Of a DNA stretch of 25,690 bases, positions 20,033-25,690 are shown in pieces. The position numbers and the translations under genes are program-made. Each line of letters opens with the position of its first letter. Position 1 is the stretch's first letter. This stretch comes from Apostichopus californicus (lineage: Eukaryota; Echinodermata; Holothuroidea; Aspidochirotida; Stichopodidae): contig JAIPMN010012820.1 of NCBI GenBank assembly GCA_020650975.1, forward strand, positions 1-25,690, in the 5' to 3' direction. The notes beneath the pieces were generated by a model. That model saw only the letters and a list, made by a program, of their open reading frames with translations. It did no database searches and was not told the origin of the DNA.

Positions 20033-20800
20033 CCTGAAAGATCCGTCACACTGAAGATTTTTTTATTGTTTTGTACGTTTTGAGCCAATTAAGATAATAT
20101 GGCCATCTGCACATGGGCACTGTAGTCAAAAGTAAAACTTGCAAGTGAAAAAGGAAATCCCAGCAGCTTGTAACACTTAAAAACTATATGTGTACAAGTA
20201 CCAATTTAGGAACTTTGATATAGTTTATAGTAATAGAATAAACTTATGATATTAAAAAATGACTGAAACACTTTGCAAAACTACATCAATCAATTAACGT
20301 ATTATTATAAACAAACAAAAAATATTAACAGAAATGCCTTCTGCAATAGTAGCAACCATGGCATGATCATCTAAACTGAAGTAGGTTTAGCACTAACATG
20401 GCATCTCTTTATAAAGTATATAGCAAAACGGGACATTTCAGGTAGTTGACCAGGCATGACTTAAAAGGCAAATAATTTATGACATTGATTAGCGATAGAC
20501 AGTTAAAAAAAAAAACATTCCGTCATTTGTGTGATTCCTACAGGTTGCATTATAATTTGAGTTAATCTTCTGCAGCATTTGAGATATATTACCCTATCAA
20601 TGCAGTTCAATAACATGAGTCCATGGCTAGTCCAGTTTTAGAATTTGTTTCCTCTCTTTTGTTTGTATGTTTTTTTTTGTCTCATGATGCATTGAGAGCC
20701 AGATACACATAAAGAACAGTTTGGTCTCATGAATACACACACCCTCCGCCCTCCCACACACAAACATATGTATATAAGTTTGTCATGTAATATTTGCACT
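20033..20800. other. Stretch without recognisable genes
   Basis: This is AT-rich DNA with short A and T runs. No frame, RNA or transposon end is visible. Confidence 0.4.
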
Positions 20801-20804
20801 GATC

Positions 20805-21180
20805 AAGTGAGTAGGTGTGGCACTATCATGTCTGGAAGGTGATGAAACAGCCAAGTGTTAAACTAAGGTGTTGTTACCTGAGGTACAGTGAAAAAAAATA
20901 TGTACTTGATGTGCTGTCATATGTGAGGTGAGGCTCTAATATTTCTGACACAAAGTGAAGAAAGCTGTCATGAAAGGGGAATGAGCTCTAGCTTGTCAAG
21001 TGAGGTAGAGGAGCTCTATTTACTTGCAGTAAGAGAGGTGGCTGTCACGTGTGGTAAGTGAGACACTGTAAAGAGTAGTGAGGTTTGAAGTGAGGTGATA
21101 TCAAGTGAAGTGCATCGCCCACCAGAGGTAAGTGAAGATTATTGTCACATGATTCAGTGAGGAGCACAGAAGATGGCTGT
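20805..21180 (+). repeat. Degenerate GTGAGGT/GCTGTCA-rich repeat region
   Basis: Variants of AAGTGAGGT (for example near 20935, 20999, 21075, 21093) alternate with GCTGTCAT, GCTGTCAC, TTGTCACATG and GCTGTCAA (20931, 20965, 21041, 21143, 21176). Spacing is irregular, so this looks like an old, decayed minisatellite. Several GTAAGTGA strings mimic splice donors but have no exon beside them. Confidence 0.5.
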
Positions 21181-23528
21181 CAACTCATGTTTGCAGCATG
21201 ACGGCCAGAAGTATATTTCTCATCCTCGATGTAGGTGTCATAGGGCGAAGTGCTAAAGGGAACCGATTTAGGTAGACTGAGGGTAAAAATGTAGATAGGA
21301 GGCAGGTGTCTCTTGTTTTTTCTAGAAAGATTGTTAGCTTTGATGGCTATATGATCCAGAATAACATATTGATACAAGACGCCTCAAGCGAGATCATCGT
21401 CTATGGGGATTAACCAGATAAAAGTTTAAAAGCTGATAGGAACTCCTTACATACAAAAAATCATCTAGTGCTGTGTCTCAGCAGTTGAGCCTGTCAAGTA
21501 ACGGTCGTTCATTTTGTCTCATGTGTGGACTTATGTTGAACTAACATTATCAGTACTCAGCATAAACTACATGATTGCAAAATATATCTTCCGTAGAATT
21601 GTACAAGTAACAAAAAAAGGAATGCACAGAAACTTGATTTTTCACTATCGCTTTGTTTATTTGATTCTTACGCTTGGTACGTACGATAAGACACTCAACA
21701 CTATCAAATGTCTGCTGAAAAACATAGTAAGTAATATTAAACGTCAAGGTTCTCGAGTTTCTTACCATCAAAGAGACTGTTCAAACTGTCGCAGTGCACA
21801 TGTTGACATTCCTAACAAACTGGAACTACTCATACTAGGATCCCCATTATGGATCACAGGCTTTCCTACTTAACTACCTTCTTTGTGATTATAAATGCTT
21901 TTATTTTTGTAATTAATTATCATTATTTACAGATTGACAAGAACACAGCTCTGTGCAGTTTCTATGAGTTTGCCTGTAAACATGCTAAGATATCGAACAA
22001 GTCATCTTCTTATTCAAATTGACCCTTCAATTTAAAGCTTTAACGATCACGTGAAAACCTGAGTGACCTGACCAAGGGTCATCATGTCACTTTGAAAAAT
22101 TTGTATGCCATACTGTACCTTCAAACCTGAAGAAATGGTAAACCTATGTATTAAGGTCTTAACTTTTCCACAAGACCTACTATTTTTCACCCAAGTTTGG
22201 ACAATTCAATCACATATTTAATTTCTGCTACATTAGGTAGATACCAAAATATTTCTTGGCCTAAAATGTGTAACATCTACTTTGTAACCAATTCACCAAT
22301 TACTGATAGTGGCAGAGTGACTACTTGTAGATTCGCATAAGACGTGCATACATAACACTGTGCACCTAAAACAGTTTCTGGATATGCACAACATCTATAA
22401 CTCCTAATAACTTCTGCTAATATTTCTCAAAGTTGGATCAAGCTTACAGTATCCTAAAATTGGCCAAATGTGCAGATAGAAACAATATGGACTATTTAAA
22501 AGATGCTCTTTTTAGCAGTGGTTGAACATTTTACTTTATTTATCGGAAATACATTACTTTACTTAGATATGAATTCTTTGCTTTCTTTTCCTTAAGAAGT
22601 TTGATCACGTGAGCTAGAATTTGAAGGGTAAACCATCATTTCAATCACAAGAGAGGGTTAGGCAATTTCTAATTTTATACTTGTAATTGAAAATTATATG
22701 AAGTAGTTTAAAGCTTTTGATAACCGGTCAGCTTAGTAACTTTCAACTTTTTTTTAAGCTTTAATCAAGCTGAAGTATTGTTTTCCTCTCACTAGAGTTC
22801 ACAAGATGTAAAAAGCACCATCTTTTTGTTACATGGTAAAGACATGTAGCATGTATATTTCTGTCCGATTTACTTAAAATTTGACCAAACATAATTTGAT
22901 GTTTGCTTTACTAGTGTTTGGCTTTATCCATCACGTTAATGTAGGTTGTGACAGTTTTCTGGGATAATGTCCTATCTTTCAACTCCGATTCCTGCATATA
23001 TTTTGACCGTAACTCAGGTGTGAGAAATGTCGTTCTTGATGTATCCTACTATGGGAACGACAATACACCTGACTAGGCTACTGTAATTGTGTAAAAATCT
23101 CTTACTAAAATTAATTCATGCTAAAATAATTATGGGATATGAAGTGTTGTTCTCAAAACAATTTGACTTGGAAAAAAAACACTAAATAAATGGATAAATG
23201 GTCTAAGATGAGACTCAATCAGTTTTGTGTTTATTTCCAACTCCAACTCTGTCCTAAGACTCCCATGCATTTGCACATGCATCGTACCAACCAGACAAAA
23301 TAGTTGCTTTTGCCTAATGTTAGGCAAACTTAATTAGGATATCTACTGTTTTACTTTTAGACTAGATGGAAACTTAACTCCTGTCTCTGGTTGAGAAGCG
23401 GTTTATGGTTTTTAGACCTAGGCACCACCCATAAGCCCAAAAACTGAATAAATGATACCTAGATTAATCCTTATGGAATAGACTATAGATTTAGTGAAAG
23501 TATACTGACTGCATACTGGCTTATGCAA

Positions 23529-23556
23529 GCCTAAGTTAGGCTAATTTAACTTAGGC
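23529..23556. repeat. Inverted repeat GCCTAAGTTA / TAACTTAGGC
   Basis: Ten-base perfect arms surround eight bases. AGGCTAA and TAGGC words recur nearby (23,410-23,570), so it may be a MITE fragment or chance. Confidence 0.5.
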
Positions 23557-25540
23557 CAAGGAAAGGTCAATGCAAATACCTACCAAGTGCCCATCTCTGT
23601 CCTTGAAGTATTATTTGCCCTCCAGAAACAGTTTGTAGAAGAGCAGAGCGGCTAAGTCGTCCTTTATGGAAGTTTCCTTTACTGCCTTACTTATTTTTTC
23701 TGTCACAACATTCTTGATAATTATCGGAGATGTTTAAGCACGTAATCACCGGATTATCTCCATCGTTGATATAGATTTCATTTCTCCCTGCCTCTAAATT
23801 CTAACGTTAGATACAGCCATGGCCATACTAGCGTTAGAATAGCCTGTTGTTATGCCGAGCAGTTGTGCGAAACATAAATAGACCTCTCCCTATTGTTACC
23901 AAGTACATTATGTATACTTCAGAAAGGCATACAAATTAAATAGATTTGCTTTCCAAAAAATTAGAAGCAATTTTAAATAAATTATTAATGTATATTACAC
24001 TGATGAAAATGCGATTTATTTGCAATAAATGCAAACTTTTCTATTCAGTAATGAAAATTTGAAAGTTGAATATTAACAAGCGTTGCCCAGAAAATATGAT
24101 GGCGCTTGTCACTTTCACTGAAGGCATGATATACGTTAGGGTGAATTTTGTTCATGACATGCGAAAGCCGGTAAAATATACTTTGCTCTCCAAAACGAAA
24201 TTTGAAAATATTTTAGACGTTATGTAACAAAAAACACACAGTATCAATCATTTAATTTCAAATATTTATACCTCATAACCAATTGCTTCTCCTTTCCAAT
24301 GACCCTTTCGAGAGAATGGAAATATTGCCTAATCCTGTACTGTTATTCAGTGGACAACTATATACATGTGGGAGTCAGCAATAACATCGAAACAGAACAG
24401 TTTAAAAAATTCATTAACTAACTTTATGTAGATTTAGTAATTAATTTTTAATAATTTAGTAATTAATTTAGACATCTGACAAAACGCCTTTCAAATCACT
24501 TTTTCGTATACTATATCTCCCATGACTTCAGTGTGTGAACGTGTATAATGTAATGAAGTCTTGAATGTTGAGGCCGAGAACCTTTATTCTTGAAAGACAA
24601 CCCAGTATTACACTTCCACTTTTCTTGAACACCTTTGGAAAATCTGCCCCACATACTTTCCAAGAAAACACTCGAGGTGAGAAATAACGTGTCATGATGT
24701 TATTCATCCGCAAACATGGCTGGATATAGGTTCATTTTAAGTAATAAGTAAATAAATAAATAGAATATAGCAAAATCGAATGAACTTAATGCAATCTACC
24801 CGGTTTATTTTTTCCAAAAGGGAAAATAAATCGAAGATCAAATTAGTCCAATTTAATGCTAGTTACAAATTGTGAAAGACTTTTTCATTTTCACACAGAG
24901 TAGGTTCAAAGTTCGTATATAATAAGTTTGATTAAACTTTGTTTTTAAGTACCCAAAAACAATTCGAGGTTCTCCTAGCAAATATCTCGGGCCCCTTTGT
25001 TGGGTAACAGTTTTTTCTTTAAAGATTTAATATTACATATTAATAAATCAATATTTCTTGATGGCATGAGAAAGATTAAACAGCCTAAGAACAAGTGGCG
25101 TCTGGTTTCACCATTGCCTGTGGTTTATATAAATCTTGTTATATACATAATAATTAATGCCTAACGGAGCAAGAATGGGTCCCTACCTCACATCTTCTGT
25201 CGTCGGGGTGGGATGGGGGTACGGGTTCAATCGGGGATTTTTGCAATCAGCCGGGGACGAATTAGACCACGTCTGCGAGGGTAGATTCACCCTTTTTTTC
25301 AACCTCACACATATGTATATCTATTGACACAATTGACTAGATTAGAATGGACTTCAATGACTCTAGGACAGATTCCCGCCCTTCATACAAATCATTGATT
25401 CGTTTCTGGTCCTACCATAGTGGTTCAGACCACTGCCTAAATTAGTCGGGGAAGATTTTGAATTTGCCACCACTCCGCCATCCACCTTTGAATTCCTGCG
25501 CACAGCAAATAACAACACAATTACACCTGGACCGAGCAGC

Positions 25541-25548
25541 TGACGTCA
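25541..25548. promoter_or_regulatory. Palindromic CRE/ATF site TGACGTCA
   Basis: This is a full consensus site for CREB/ATF-type factors, followed by TC (TGACGTCATC). Apart from the overlapping CAGCTG E-box (25538-25543) no other promoter signal is near, so the role is uncertain. Confidence 0.3.
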
Positions 25549-25613
25549 TCATCAATTTGGCTGTAAAGGAGCATTCTATTTATATGACTTAACAAATAAT
25601 GCAAAGGTTAATA

Positions 25614-25690
25614 AACTCAAGGGCGTAGGAACCGGGGGTGCTGGGGGGGGGGGGCGCCAGCCCCCCAGTGAAAAATATGGGGGGGGGCGG
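25614..25690 (+). mobile_element. G-rich interspersed element, cut by the window edge
   Basis: It begins near AAGGGCGTAGGAACCGGGGG, then a run of 12 G (25643-25654), GCGCCAG, CCCCCCAG and GAAAAATATGG running into more G. CTGGGGGG and CCCCCCAG can pair as a hairpin. I recall GGGCGTAGGAACCGGGG...AAAATATGGGG as an abundant repeat motif in marine invertebrate genomes, often at ends of non-autonomous DNA elements. Only the first part is inside the window, so its class cannot be set. Confidence 0.5.

Larger units (their letters stand above)
21181..25613. other. Long stretch without recognisable genes
   Basis: This is mostly unique AT-rich DNA. The longest frame (21514-21873 plus, 119 codons) has no domain I recognise and is mirrored by a minus frame. 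Small items are a 10-bp inverted repeat (23529-23556), a 16-bp direct repeat ATTTAGTAATTAATTT (24432 and 24454), a GT/GC-rich patch at 25,196-25,285, and a CRE at 25541. Confidence 0.4.

Noticed and set aside
20999-21130. GTAAGTGA strings as real splice donors
   Set aside because: They belong to an iterated GTGAGG-type repeat, and no open frame or acceptor accompanies them.
21514-21873. Plus-strand 119-codon frame as a gene
   Set aside because: No recognisable domain, AT-driven composition (Ile, Tyr, Leu, Asn), an overlapping opposite frame, and no promoter or splice context.

Overview
The window looks like a piece of animal nuclear genome. It is AT-rich and gene-poor, has long stretches with no usable reading frame, and carries good spliceosomal splice sites, A/T and G/C homopolymer runs, microsatellites, a higher-order tandem satellite, and short non-autonomous DNA transposons with inverted ends. 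Nothing suggests a bacterial or phage origin. The mixture of hAT-type MITEs, a tRNA-type SINE remnant, a Penelope-like hammerhead-type motif and a G-rich 'GGGCGTAGGAACC' repeat at the right edge is what I would expect of a marine invertebrate, possibly an echinoderm. That placement is an impression from memory, not a proof.

One coding exon is convincingly supported. It lies on the minus strand at 4855-4506, between an acceptor (CTTTGCAG) and a donor (GTAAGT). It encodes the first 116 residues of a protein that starts MGNRRS, a canonical N-myristoylation signal. A proline- and serine-rich low-complexity stretch follows, and the exon ends at VVRIYISS..D, which looks like the first strand of the DUF4062 domain found at the N-terminus of NACHT/WD-repeat and nephrocystin-3-like NTPases. 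The rest of that gene is not visible. The next exon would lie below 4500 or outside the window, and the leader exon(s) above 4856. Most of the window is therefore probably intron and/or upstream DNA of this gene.

Layout. 1-1850: AT-rich with nothing coding, one C-rich tract and TA microsatellites. 1861-2080: a nearly full-length palindromic foldback element. 2087-4500: more intronic DNA with four C-rich tracts. 4506-4855: the coding exon. 5640-6250: a CpG patch, a 22-bp perfect palindrome and a 39-bp minisatellite. 6649-8065: a modular satellite built from 79-bp and 37-bp monomers that becomes a regular 116-bp higher-order array on its right side. 8066-12265: mostly featureless, with a SINE remnant near 10.9 kb and 16-nt C runs at 9.2 and 12.05 kb. 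12274-12627: a hAT MITE with a perfect 8-bp target duplication. 13.9-14.05 kb: a cluster of CRE, CCAAT and E-box sites that could be a promoter. 16.4-17.0 kb: two small tandem repeats and the hammerhead-like motif. 17891-18171: a second, older hAT-like MITE. 19.86-20.03 kb and 20.8-21.2 kb: degenerate repeats. 21.2-25.6 kb: little of note. 25614-25690: start of a G-rich element cut by the window edge.

All other ATG-initiated reading frames are short, overlap repeats or low-complexity DNA, and resemble no family I know. I do not call them genes.
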